64,000 nt of DNA from Ophthalmolycus amberensis. Lineage: Eukaryota; Chordata; Actinopteri; Perciformes; Zoarcidae. Position numbers and translations under genes: made by a program. The stretch spans positions 528,001 to 592,000 of the forward strand of contig JAFEUB010000774.1 of assembly GCA_024529925.1 (NCBI GenBank), written 5' to 3'. Positions 1-12,100 of this stretch are shown here, in pieces (the stretch's first letter is position 1; each line of letters opens with the position of its first letter). The notes beneath the pieces are model-generated. The model saw only the letters and a list, made by a program, of their open reading frames with translations, was not told the DNA's origin and did not search any database.

Positions 1-657
1 CATCAGGTTAGGTGCACAATTCAGGATGGTTCATTGAGATTTAAGTATTTTAAATTGACATACTTAAAAAAAATGTATACACTTTTCAAACTTCAAACAA
101 ACAAAAATATATAGGAATTTGTTTGTTAGGATACCCGTTTTGAAATCAAGTGACTTTATTTTTCAGATCAAAAATGTGTGTAATTGCAATTTTTTGGGGG
201 GGCAACTCAGTCAAGCCATAACCAACCGTTAACCCCAATACTAACCTCAACAATAACATACAAATATTAACAGAAGAATACAGGAATTTAACAAGAAGAA
301 GGATAAGGTTACTTTCACAACAGTACATCTGTGGGAGGAACCTACTGCAGACAGACGGAGAAAGACAAGTTTAACTAATGGAGAGGCAGGGAGAAGCAGT
401 CTATGAGGACGTGGAATAACTAATAAAAATAGTAGGAGAATGTTTGCAACCGCTAAAGCATGCCAAGAGATTAGAAATGAGATGTCCCATCTCTCTAGGC
501 CTCCACTCTCTCTCACTCTCTTGCCGCCTTCTATTTCTTCTTCGTGAGAAAGAAACTCAGCCATTCCCTCGCTCTCTTGTTGTCTGTGTGGATGTTGCTA
601 ACACTGCAGAGCTGTCAGTCATTCATCTCTAGGGGAGGCGGGCTCATTGCCTCAGTT

Positions 658-677
658 GGGGGGGGGGGGGGGGGGGG
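658..677 (+). repeat. Poly-G tract, 20 G
   Basis: Uninterrupted G20 in the sense strand of the cadm2 intron. It could form G-quadruplex structures in DNA or pre-mRNA, and its length is likely to vary between individuals. Confidence 0.95.
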
Positions 678-2017
678 AAGCGACTGAGGAGAATGGTTGA
701 TTGGCAGAATGGAGAGGGAGAGGAGACAGTGGGGTGGAATGCTTAGAAAGTGGAGCAGATGAGCGCAGAGGAGAGAAGGATATGGAGCGTATCTTCAGGA
801 GATACAAACAAAGGTGGCCAGCATAAGACAGAGAAAGAGACTCTAAACACTGAAGCTTTCTTGAATTTGTGATGATGATTAAAGAAAAAAGGACATTTTT
901 ACAAAGCAGGGCAACACCTGAATGAAGAGATAAGCCTGGACAGCTGGATGCAGTATTACAGTATTTTTTTTTACCATCATGAAAAAAACCTTGTAGGAGT
1001 GGGAACGAACAGGCTTGACATGGTTTAAAATAGAGGCTGCTGGCATGATGTGAGCAGACCATCCAGCCCCAAAAGACTTGGTTGAGCAGATGTGTGTGAG
1101 AAGAATGTTTTAAAAATACCTGCTTGGGGGTGGTTACGTATTACAAATTAAGTTACAGCTCGTAGGTAAAAGCAGAGCGAGCGGTGGTGAGTTGTGAATG
1201 TTGGCATGTGTGTAGTCTGGAGGAGGATGGTCATTTTGTCTTGCATAACACGTACTTAACAGTCTCTGAATTTCGGAGAACATTTGTGTCATATGCGTAG
1301 GCTGAGGCTTCGTCAAAAATTGGCATCCTTAAATGTCGTCTGGTACCTGAGCACAGTTACAGTTCTTCAAGTTTTTTTGCTATAATTTGTGCAGGATCAC
1401 TATCGGACTTTGACGTTTCCCGAATCCAGAAGGTTATTCTTTTTTTTAACAACTACGAGGGTGTTAAACAGTGTGTTCTGGGTATGTAAAGAGAATATAA
1501 GTCTAGTACTGGACTGTCATTCTGTTTGGCGTTGAAACTCTGGGCATTTAGACTGAGCACAGGGCACCCAGGGCCAGGTACGGAGTGTCGAGCTCAAGGG
1601 CAGTTTGATGGGGACGGAGGAAGTCAGCGGTGCGGGAGTCAACTCTGTGACCTTCTTGTTATAAGGATCTCTCTACTTACTAGGCATCACTGCTTTCAGG
1701 GATGATGATTTATTGTGAGCCAATAAAATTACAAGAACATTAAAGTGGTGGTCGAAGATTGGTGTCATGAGGGTTGGTCCTGGAACGTCAATCAAACAAA
1801 TTTGGCTTATCTAAGGCCCATATCAGTGGGGATGGCAAATTAAGCAATAAATGGAATGATGTGCTCAAGGAGCAAGCCAAATTTCCGGTCGATCATTTTA
1901 GGAAGCTAGGTTGAAGGAGTTCTCCAATGCCTTGGCAATGATTAGGGTGTTAATGGACACAGAGAGGTAACTCAGCTGTTTGGATGGACATTACAAGGCA
2001 GGCGTGGCAGGGATAGC

Positions 2018-2282
2018 TAAATCAAGATTGAAGACTTTTCTGTTTGCTGCTGCCTTTAATTGAACCACATTCAATTAATATATTAATCAATTTCCTGCAT
2101 TTCTGCATCTTACTACTGAATTGTATTTCTTACACTGTTTCTTTAATTGTTTTTAAATCTCCTTTTCTTTTGCCTTATGTTTTGATGCTTTTAATGGTTT
2201 TTATGTGAAGCACTTTGAATTACCTTGTTGTTGAAATGTGCTATACAAATAAACTTGCCTTGCCTTGCCTTGCCTTGCCTTG
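2018..2282 (+). mobile_element. L2-type LINE, 5'-truncated 3' end
   Basis: Nearly identical to the 3' end of the longer minus-strand LINE at 9831-10941, in opposite orientation. It includes the last reverse-transcriptase codons (FAAAFN, stop), the AT-rich 3' UTR and the terminal TTGCC pentamer repeats (about 2254-2282). The main difference is a small indel near 2105. The truncation point near 2018 is typical of target-primed reverse transcription. Confidence 0.85.
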
Positions 2283-3008
2283 AAAGCAGGTTGTACGGCT
2301 GGAGAGGACTGTGTAGAATGATTCTTTGCAACTAGGCTGATTGAAGTTATTGCCAAAGATCTGATTGGCCCTGGTAATGTGTTTGTCCCAATGAGGCTGG
2401 AAATGGTTGTCAGGTAGATGGGTTGGAGGGAGAGGAAAGTGTTTGGTGAGATGTAGACATTGTGTGGGAGCAGTGAAAGCCCAGAAAGCCCCGGGCAAAG
2501 ATAGTAGTTGGGGCCAGAGGTGTTTAAAAAGGCCTACGGTGTAAATATACACATTACATTCAAAGAGCCACTGACCTATAAGTGAGGCATGTGGGTTTCG
2601 TTTGAGTCTGGAATGGGTCGTGTGCTGTACAGATACCAAAGCAGCATCCTGGGAGATGTGTGATGTGAGCTGGAATTGTTATTCTCATCTGATCATTTGT
2701 TTTGTCTTTTGTGTAAAGCATTTTCTCGTGCAGAATTCTGACAGGAATAGTTGTGTACATAATTCCTTCCAAAATGCCCTTGTACTATGATGAAGATATC
2801 AATATAAAGATACTGGGGAAATTCCATTTAGGTGCTTGTTGCATCGCATGATAGGCCCCTGTCTATGTGGATAGAAGACCTTGGTAGAGTCTGGCTGTGG
2901 TGGTGAAGCGGGGCCTGTCGTACACAGGGGCATCACATTGATGTGCGGCCCTCACACCTTGCAAGGTAAATGTGCTGCATCTGTGACAGTATGCAACTTT
3001 CTCCAAAG

Positions 3009-3170
3009 GTGCCAAAGAGGTGAATGCAAGTGGGAAGACATTTACAGTACGGAGCTCTCTGCAGCTGCACGTGGACAGAAATGATGACGGAGTGGCCTAC
3101 ACCTGCAAAGTGGACCATGTGGCACTCACACAGACACCGCAGCAAGCCACAGAAGTACTGGAGGTCCACT
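3009..3170 (+). CDS. cadm2: cadm2 exon: second half of Ig domain 2
   Basis: The exon encodes AKEVNASGKTFTV through VLEVH and includes the DDGVAYTCKVDH block. The cysteine there is the second of the Ig2 disulfide, and NAS is an N-glycosylation sequon. The acceptor is CAAAG before GTGCC with a weak pyrimidine tract; the donor is GTGAGT at 3171. The first two bases complete a codon begun in an exon outside the window (phase 1). The last base T joins AT of the next exon to give Tyr. Confidence 0.92.
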
Positions 3171-6100
3171 GTGAGTGAACACACAGAAACATGCACATAC
3201 TCAAACACACACACACGGAGTGTACGTTGTGAAACCTCAGTGTGCGGAAGATAAATTATATTAAAGAGGAAGTTGCTGAGAATGCTTGTAAGGCTGCAGA
3301 ACCCTGTTGGATGGCAAAGAGAATTTGATAATTTATCATTCATGAAAAACTGCATGTGTTGTGTTTGAATCATGCCAATGTTCTTATGACATATCATACG
3401 TTACAGTTCTTTGTTACATTACGTCTTAAATAGTTATAATTCTATCGTATTTTGAAAATTATAGGATTTTCTTCAAGAGGATGAACCTTTTTTGTCTGAT
3501 GCTTTTAACCATTTGGTTTTGAATATTTTAGTTAATTGTTCAATCATGACCCAATATTAAGTAAATTATGGGATGTTTATCTTCATATGTATGTAATCCT
3601 GATCGTCAGCCCTCACTTCGTGCCTCTCTGTCTCTCCTAGATGCTCCTCGTGTGCAGATTATCCACTCCCTTGCAGTCCCCCAGGAGGGTCAGTACTTAA
3701 AGCTGGAGTGTGTGTCCAAAGGAAACCCTTCGTAAGTCACTCAAATTCTGTATTAGTTTACGTCAGCCTTTTATATTACGCTTCAGACAGGAAAATGAAT
3801 CATACCTTGTTTCTCTTTCACATCCTCTAACCTCCCAGGCCAGACCCTGTGATGTGGACAAAGGACGGGGGTGAACTTCCTGACCTGGACAGGATGATTG
3901 TAGAGGGGAGGGAGCTCACCTTTACTTCACTCAACAAGACAGACAATGGCACCTACCGCTGCGAAGCCGGCAACCACCTAGGGACCAGCAGTGCTGAATA
4001 TGTGCTCTACGTCTACGGTGAGTTCAAAGGAAAGGCTGATGTGGGTAATTGTGTTTCGTGTGGTCAAGTCCAAAGGTAAAGAAACAGAGAGAAATCTTCA
4101 TCAGTTACTCATTTGAAACGTCATACGGATGAGGGGAAAAAAGCTGCAATGCAGGATGCCTTGGACTCGAATAATGCTACATGAAATAGGGGAAACTATG
4201 AACCTCACAGGCAATAGCTCCAAACTCTGTTGCAAAAACCAGGATTATAATACATCCCGATCTGCATACTGTATCAGTGCTCGGAGTGATTAGTGGGACC
4301 ATCTCTCACAGGGAGAATAAGGGCCTTGGGTGACACAAATGCCACCAACGCCTTTCCTTAAATAAACCTGCGTCCCAGATCCTACACACACACACACACA
4401 CACAGGAGAGAAATGTGTGAGGGTGGCAGAATTTAGTGCTGCATTGTCAGGAATATCACCAGGAAGGATAAGTAATTCCTAGTAACGCCAGAGGAGGTGG
4501 GGGATAAAGGGGCTAAGTGTGAGGGAAAACAGATAGCTCTTCCTCACTTCCGTTTCTCCGCTGCCATTTGTCTCCTGGCATTAAGGAATAATGCTTAAAA
4601 ATGACCAGAGGAGAGACGCATCTCTTTTACCCAAAAATGCTGGTAGTTTGGCCAGAGAGATCATACGACTGGAGGCAAAATATATTTTCCCTAATTGGAT
4701 CAATCAAATATTATTATTATTATCATTACATGCACTTAGGGGGTGTTTTATTTGCGCTCTAACTTGAAAGCAGAGCTAATCTGATGAACATGAGAGAAAG
4801 CTATGCGTTGACAGAGCTGTGTTTTCTAGTAGGTGCACGACTGTCCTTGTTAGATGTACAGTTGTAACTAACCAGATGTGGAGCCGATGGAGAATGTGAC
4901 TAATGCAGAGTCTTTAGCCCGCTATGTATTAAATATCCTGTAGTGTACAAATTGTTTTAACTGGAAGGAATATAATAGTATGAAAGGAAAATAGTGAGAG
5001 TTTAAGATACGAGACGAGGGAAAAAACGTATTGTCTCTCTGCAGAACAGACACTCCTTGCTGCCCGCATCTCCCCAATCATTCTCTCCTACATATTCTCT
5101 TCTTTTTCTTGGTTTTTCAAATTGAATTGCTGGCTTCTTGGGGACATCCATTTACAGAAAAAAGAATCCCTGTCTCGGGCATGTTCTTGCATCTCTCCCC
5201 GTATCACTTCTCACAAGTGTTTTGAAGACTTGTCCGGTTTTCCTCCTCGTGAAATATCTTGTAATATGCATAGACTATGAAAGAGGATGTAGCCACCATG
5301 ACGTCAGCGATTTCTTTGTCGACCACCATTTTGAATCTTCAAGTCTGTCATTTTGGCCGTTGCCATCTAGGTTTTTTGGAGCCAGAAGTGACCATATTTG
5401 GATGAGAAGGTTGAGCTTTATCGTCTACTTTACTCTAAATGGGTCCGTAATTTACAAAATGAACATCGTGCTGTATTGAAGAATACTTGCGATTGATGTC
5501 ATAAACTCTTTGGGAAAATGTTTACTGAGATAATAACTCAAGTGAGAAGTAGTGTAATTTTCTAATCAAAACTTGTAGTCTAAAATATTCTAAACAAGCT
5601 GAATTCTTTCTTTAACCAGTGAAAGTGCCCCCTGCTGGCCATACAAAACAGATTAATAATAATACAGGTTCATTATTTCTCCAACAAGAAACTCTGAGAA
5701 CTGGACGTTAGCCATGTCATTACACAAATTCAAGACACGGACAGTCAAGTGCTTCATTAGATCCATGTATGAAAGTAAGGCTGTAAATGTCAGAGAAAGA
5801 TAATGACATCTTCTAAATGAAGGGCTTTGTAATGGCTTACAACTTGATCTTCAGCTAGCAGCACTTAGAAGTCTCTGCAGAGTTCAATTAAAATGGGTAG
5901 GTTCAAGGTAAGGAAAGGTCAAATCCAAATGTTATACAACTAAAACTTGACAAATTATGATTCCTGTCGTCACACCATATTTCGGTTTTCATACTAATCC
6001 TGATGCTACTGTGACAAGACAAATGTAACGATATAAATTTACTCAAATTTTGGTATTTATTGTGGGAAGACTTATTATTTTTAAAGCGTCCCAAATGCAG

Positions 6101-9100
6101 TCATAACAATACAAGATATTTAGTTAAATTTAGTTAATTACTTATCACAAGCGCCACATTTGCATTTAAAGCCACAAAACAGGTCAGCACTGCAGGACCG
6201 AGGCATACTATCTGATATATATGATGTTTTTTCCTTCATATTCAAATCTTTTGTGAAGGCTGTATTAAAACGAAGAGAGTTGTGAAGTTCTCAAGCAGAA
6301 TTCACATACAGATAAGAGTAATGCCTACCCATGTCTGAATCTGATTACCAGAGTTAAAAGAAGACACAGCCTATAGCAGCATATTGATTTGGGATCCGCC
6401 AAGGTAAAATAATAATTTAAAAAATAATGTTATTGGTCCACTCAAATAGATATATCAGCCTTCATTTCTTAAACGTTAAAATATTAATTTTGCACTTCCG
6501 ATTAACATGCCACAATGTCTGTGTGCATCTAACAATTCCTTCAAATTTCAGCTCAATGTAACAACAAGAATAACCAATGCGCTTAATTGCAGGGATGTTA
6601 TTAAACTGATCAATTCTATGCCGCAAAAAGGGGATATAGGAGGGTCAAAGAGGCCTATTCATTACCTGTTCTTTTGAAATGGCACACAGTCTGTTCCTGC
6701 CCTTCATTAGTGATTACCACACCTTTTAGCCTTTCACAATTACTGCCATAATTCTTTGAAAATACCCTTTTAATGGTTCCCCTTCAACGAGAAGACGGTT
6801 TCTCTCTACCCTCTTTCCCAGCGACATGCACTTAGCTGCTTAGTGATTCACGCTGAGGCTGAAATGTCACAGAGACACGCAGGACAGTTGGCCCTGAGAA
6901 AGAGTACCACCGCCAATTAAAAGCCTCAAGCTCTCCATAAAAAGCAGAGCGACACAAACATAAAAGCCAACGTGGTAGTGTAACCTCATTAACTTTGCCA
7001 CGGAATGTTTCAGTCCCATTTTTCCTGTTGCTTTAACATGTGACAGTGAGAAACACTCCCTTGGATGATGCCCTGTTCATCATTTTGCTGCAGTGAGAAA
7101 TAGAAAACGTAGCATGATAATGATGGCTTGGCTACCTTCTCCTGAAATCATCCTTGCAAACCTGGATCATTGGCACCGATCATTTGTTAAATGACTTCTT
7201 TTCATTTGGTGTAGAGAGGTTTCCAGTGTAGGATCTTTGCTCACAGACTTGAGCCAACATTAGCAGACTCATGCCACAGAAATTACCCTCATATTAAAAG
7301 ACAGAACATATGAAATCTCTGAACATGGCAATTTGCTAAAATGTTATATTAGAATTATGCCTCTGCGCCAGTGACCGCCGTGGCCTGAGGCACTGTTTCT
7401 CCGATGTCCTTCCATGCGTTCGTCCCATTCTTGTGAAAGCAGTATCTTAAGAACACCTGGGGGGAATTGAGGAAAATGTTTTGTCCTTGATGCTCTATAT
7501 ACAGTTAACGATGAACAGGTATAATAACTCAAAAGTACCTATGTGTTTGTCTCTTAAATATGACTCATGGGAAAATTGACACAAAGAAAGTCATTAAAAG
7601 TAAATTGTATGAGAAGCCACGCAAAAAGGATGAGCAATTAAACTAATGTATGTCGTGGAGTGCATCACTTTGCATCAACAGTATCTCATTATTGCATTTC
7701 AAAAAGTGTTTTCAACTATTTTTTTTAGGCTTTGAATTGTTTCATAATGGTTTCCCATCACTGTATAATGTTTTGACCAGTTTGTGTTGCTTTTTTAAAG
7801 TATGTAACTGCCCCCATGTGAATTCATTTTTTGTTGTTGTATTGTTTTGTATATATGTGTCTGTCTATCCCCCCCCCCCCCACCAGACGTCCCCACAACC
7901 CTGCCTCCATCCACCACTCCCCCCCTACATTCCATCCCTCCAGATCCTACCGCTCTATTAGGCACCCACGTCTCAGTCACTGGCAACGGAGGTACAGTAC
8001 CACCCCACGCATCTCCACAGCCACCTCAGCATGCTCCTGTATATTCCCGCTTCCCTCTTACTTTTATGTTTCCTCTGTCCTATTACTTACAGCTATTTCT
8101 CTGCCTCAAGCGTCAGTGTTCATGCCATCATGTGGACACACTGAGACATGGAGACACCGAAACCTGGAAAATATCTGATGATAAACATCATCATGCTTCC
8201 TCGGACAAATTTCTTTCCTTTTTCTTCTCCCTTTAGGATTGTAAACATAAACTGTGCGTCTTTTTGATGGACAATGACATGCATGTCTATTGAAATTGAC
8301 CAGTTTTGTGTTTTTACATTAAGGACATTATTAAGTCCTAAGTCTCTTAGACGCTCTAGGTGATTGTATTCACAAAGAGTCTAGCTGTTCAAATACACAA
8401 TCTACTGTCCCCTTGGCATTTCAAAGAGTTCAGTACTGCTGTGCCCTGAAACCTCAAAGAAGCAAATGTCATGTCCAACTGGAAATGTCTGGCCACTGGA
8501 GATGTCTCGTCATGACTCCTAATGCTGTCTTCAAACTTAAAGAATTCTGACTTGAAAAGCTCCTTTTCAGAGAGATAACACAGTAGCCATCATGCAGGCA
8601 TCTTACTGCTTGTTGGTGTTCTTAGAGAATCTATTTCTGTGTGATACAACCCGTAAAGCATTATAATATATAACGTTTGAAAAAGGAATATGAATGAAAA
8701 TGAAATGCTGGGGAGGCATAACATACTCATGTCTTCTCCAATTTCAAGCCCCTCTCATCCTTGCAGAGGCTGATGACATAGATTTAAACTTTAAAGTGAG
8801 TGATGTGCAGTATAAATTAAATCATCTCCATCCTTAGGCAACCAATGCCATCCACACAAACCATTTTTCCCATCATAGTGTTAATGCCTCTAGGACATCT
8901 TTCAATAAATCTCTTGACTCAGAAACCCCACAATTTGGACCCTAAAGGTTTCGAGTGGTGGTCTGGTTTGTTGGAGGTATGTTTACCCTTGGAGGTTGAA
9001 TGTCACTTTTCGGCTGAGGAAGCAGCTAAAGCTGTTGTAGAACATGGAGGGATACCAGCTACAACCAGTTTACCTCTAGAGAATGTTTGCTGCATATTGG

Positions 9101-12100
9101 ACATGGTGTTAGAGTGACCCTTTGTGTATACGATCCCTCCAAGTCTGAGCCAAGAGGTCACTTGTGCCTGTCATGGCAGCAACCCAAGAACCCGCTGGTG
9201 GTCTCCAGAAAGATGTTCTCAAAAGGGATAGAAATACTGCTGACTTGGGTGATAAAAGGAACAATTTGAGGAACTTGAGAATGCTGCCAACACAGTGGAG
9301 GCACAGTTGAAAGGCTTTGGGGAAGCCTTGCCGTTCCTTATGGTGTAGGTCACTGAGGTGGTCAGAAAGCCCTGCAGTTATAAAGTGACAGATTGATGGA
9401 ATTCACCCTGAGGTGGTGAAATTTCTGAATATTCTGCTGTCATGGTTGACCTGCCTGCTTGGAGGTTGGGGACAGTATCTATGGAATAACAGATGGATGT
9501 TGGTGTTCCCATTTGTATGCCTCCATGCTGGTGACAGCCATGGCCGGAGGCATTGTGTTTTCGGGTTGTCCGTTCATCGGGTCCATTCTCGTGAACGCAA
9601 AATCTCAGGAACGCCTGGAGGGAATTTCTTCAAATTTGGCACAAATGTCCACTTGAACTCAAGGATGACCTGGTTCGATTTTGGTGGTCAGTGTGACCTC
9701 ACGTCTGTCCCATTCTCGTGAACCGTGGGCTTTAAAAACAAGTATGATTATGATTCCCTTGGTGTCTTGTGGGGCGATACATGAATATAAGTGCTTGGAC
9801 AGCTGTTATGAGCAATCCGATCTTGTATATAGGCAAGGCAAGGCAAGGCAAGTTTATTTGTATAGCACATTTCAACAACAAGGTAATTCAAAGTGCTTCA
9901 CATAAAACCATTAAAAGCATCAAAACATAAGGCAAAAGAAAAGGAGATTTAAAAACAATTAAAGAAACAGTGTAAGAAATAAAATTCAGTAAATGCAGGA
10001 AATTGATTAATATATTAATTGAACGTGGTTCAATTAAAGGCAGCAGCAAACAGAAAGGTCTTCAATCTTGATTTAAATGAGCTGAGGGTCTCAGCAGACC
10101 TGCAGCTTTCTGGGACTTTGTTCCAGATATGTGGAGCAGAAAAACTGAACGCTGCTTCTCCATGTTTAGTTCTGACTCTGGGAACAGAAAGTAGACCGGT
10201 CCCAGACGACCTGAGGGGTCGGGATGGTTCATAAGGTAGCAGCAGATCAGAGATGTATTTTGGCCCAAAACCATTCAGTGCTTTGTAAACCAACAGCAGG
10301 ATTTTAAAGTCAATTCTTTGTTGGACAGGAAGCCAGTGCAAAGACCTCAGAACTGGAGTGATGTGATCCACCCTCCTGGTCTTAGTGAGGACTCGAGCTG
10401 CAGCGTTCTGAATCAGCTGCAGCTTTCTGACGGACTTTTTACAGAGACCTGTAAACACACCGTTACAGTAGTCCAGTCTGCTGAAGATAAATGCGTGGAC
10501 AAGTTTTTCCAAATCCTGTTGAGACATAAGTCCTCTAATCCTTGATATATTCTTCAGGTGATAATAGGCTGATTTTGTAATTGTCTTGATATGGCTGTTC
10601 AGGTTGAGGTCTGAATCCATAACTACACCTAGATTTCTGGCTTGGTTTGTGGGTTTTAACATCAGTGACTGAAGCTGAGCGGTGATTTTCAATTGTTCGT
10701 CCTTGGTACCAAAAACAATTACTTCTGTTTTATCTTTGTTTAATTGAAGAAAATTCTGGCACATCCAGTTGTTGATTTGTTCAATGCAGTTACCCAGCCC
10801 TTGTATGGGATTATAGTCCCCTGGTGACATAGTTATGTAGATTTGTGTGTCGTCTGCATAATTATGATATAGTCGAAGTAGCAGCTCTGCTTCGTGCTGA
10901 TAATGTAGTTCTGTTGTCCTCTTATGCAGCTTTTGATTCAAGAATCAAAAGCTGCCCCCGCCCACAAAGATGTCCCCCACTGGAGGTGTTCCAGCATGTT
11001 CAACTAAACTAGCTCTGCATTTAACGGCGGCAGTTAAGTTGTTTTGGGCAAGGTGCATACTGGAAATCTCTCTGTGGAGGCTCTTTAGTACAACCGACTG
11101 GGAGGAGACCTTGGAGCAGACAGACATACCGGGGGAATTACATGATATACATGTAGAGCCTCAAATGCTTTAGGAGGAGCTGGAGACTGTGGCTGAGGAA
11201 AGGGATGTTTTGGCATCACAGATGGAATAGATGTCACAAACCTTTGGGATAATATGAATCTATTTCCCCAAATGATATCTGTATGATTGAAACATTTATT
11301 CTTGGTGAATGTACAATTTATGTGATTTTACATCATTTATTTTAAGATTTACCTTAATAATCCAAAGGCAACAAATGTACCATTGGACAAACACCTAAGA
11401 AAGAAAAAGTTGAAAGAACAATTGTTCTATTGAATTGCAGTTCGTCTAGTGATTCTGTCTTTTTTCGTACTGCGACACTACAACAATAATGCTGACACAG
11501 CGCCATGTCTGCTACAGTAAAGTGATGTGTCAATCAAAGTGTTTGAGTGACATGTCAATTTAAAACTAATATGCTGTGATAAGCTGTATGCAAATACATA
11601 TTCTTAAAGTTGTTTCAAAGTTGTTACAAGACTATGTAGATATTTCACATATAATTAACACAGTATTTATTCTCGTAAAACTAAATAGTCCGACCAAATA
11701 GTATTAATACATAAGATTCAAGACACTGATTACTTCTCTGTGTCTTAAATTCTCTGCATTCCTTTCTGGAGTTCTCTCAAGCAGCTTCCTTCATTTTCAT
11801 TAATGTGTCTGTTTTCTATAGATGTAGCAGAGTTCACCTTCTCTGCCACTTCATAGTGCTTCACAGTCACATTCACTCAGAATACTTTCCTCTTATCACT
11901 GCTGCTTTCTCTAAATTTCCATCTTTAAAGTCCTTCAAGAGTCTCGACTCCCTTTCTACCTTTCCTCTGCTGCTTTGCTTTCTATCGAAGCTTTTGTTTC
12001 ACTTGTCTCTCTCTCAACCACTTCTTGTCTTCTACCCTCACACCTTGTTGGATATTCCTCATCAGCGTGTCTCTATTCTTCTCTGATGCCTGTTTGTGTA

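Larger units (their letters stand above)
1..3008 (+). other. cadm2: cadm2 intron (3' part)
   Basis: I find no exon here; the first half of Ig2 must lie further left. It holds a run of 20 G (658-677), an L2 LINE 3' fragment (2018-2282) and otherwise unremarkable AT-rich DNA. Short open frames on both strands have no recognisable domain. Confidence 0.7.
4018..7886 (+). other. cadm2: cadm2 intron, 3.9 kb
   Basis: Contains a (CA) microsatellite at 4384-4404, a dispersed-repeat fragment at about 5260-5460, another at about 7355-7475, and the C13 tract at its 3' end. No coding exon recognised. Confidence 0.75.

Noticed and set aside
2934..2970. A possible extra cadm2 exon ending at the 'cttgcaaggtaaatg' donor-like site
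   Set aside because: The preceding codons do not resemble the first half of Ig2 in any frame and there is no convincing acceptor.
7831..8236. Two longer plus-strand frames over the cadm2 stalk exon
   Set aside because: One uses the wrong frame. The other shares the exon frame but runs through the donor at 7992 and the intron. The real coding part is 7887-7991, set by splice sites and homology.
11805..12086. 93-codon Ser/Leu/Phe-rich frame
   Set aside because: Product of a pyrimidine-rich stretch; no start context, domain or conservation I can recognise.
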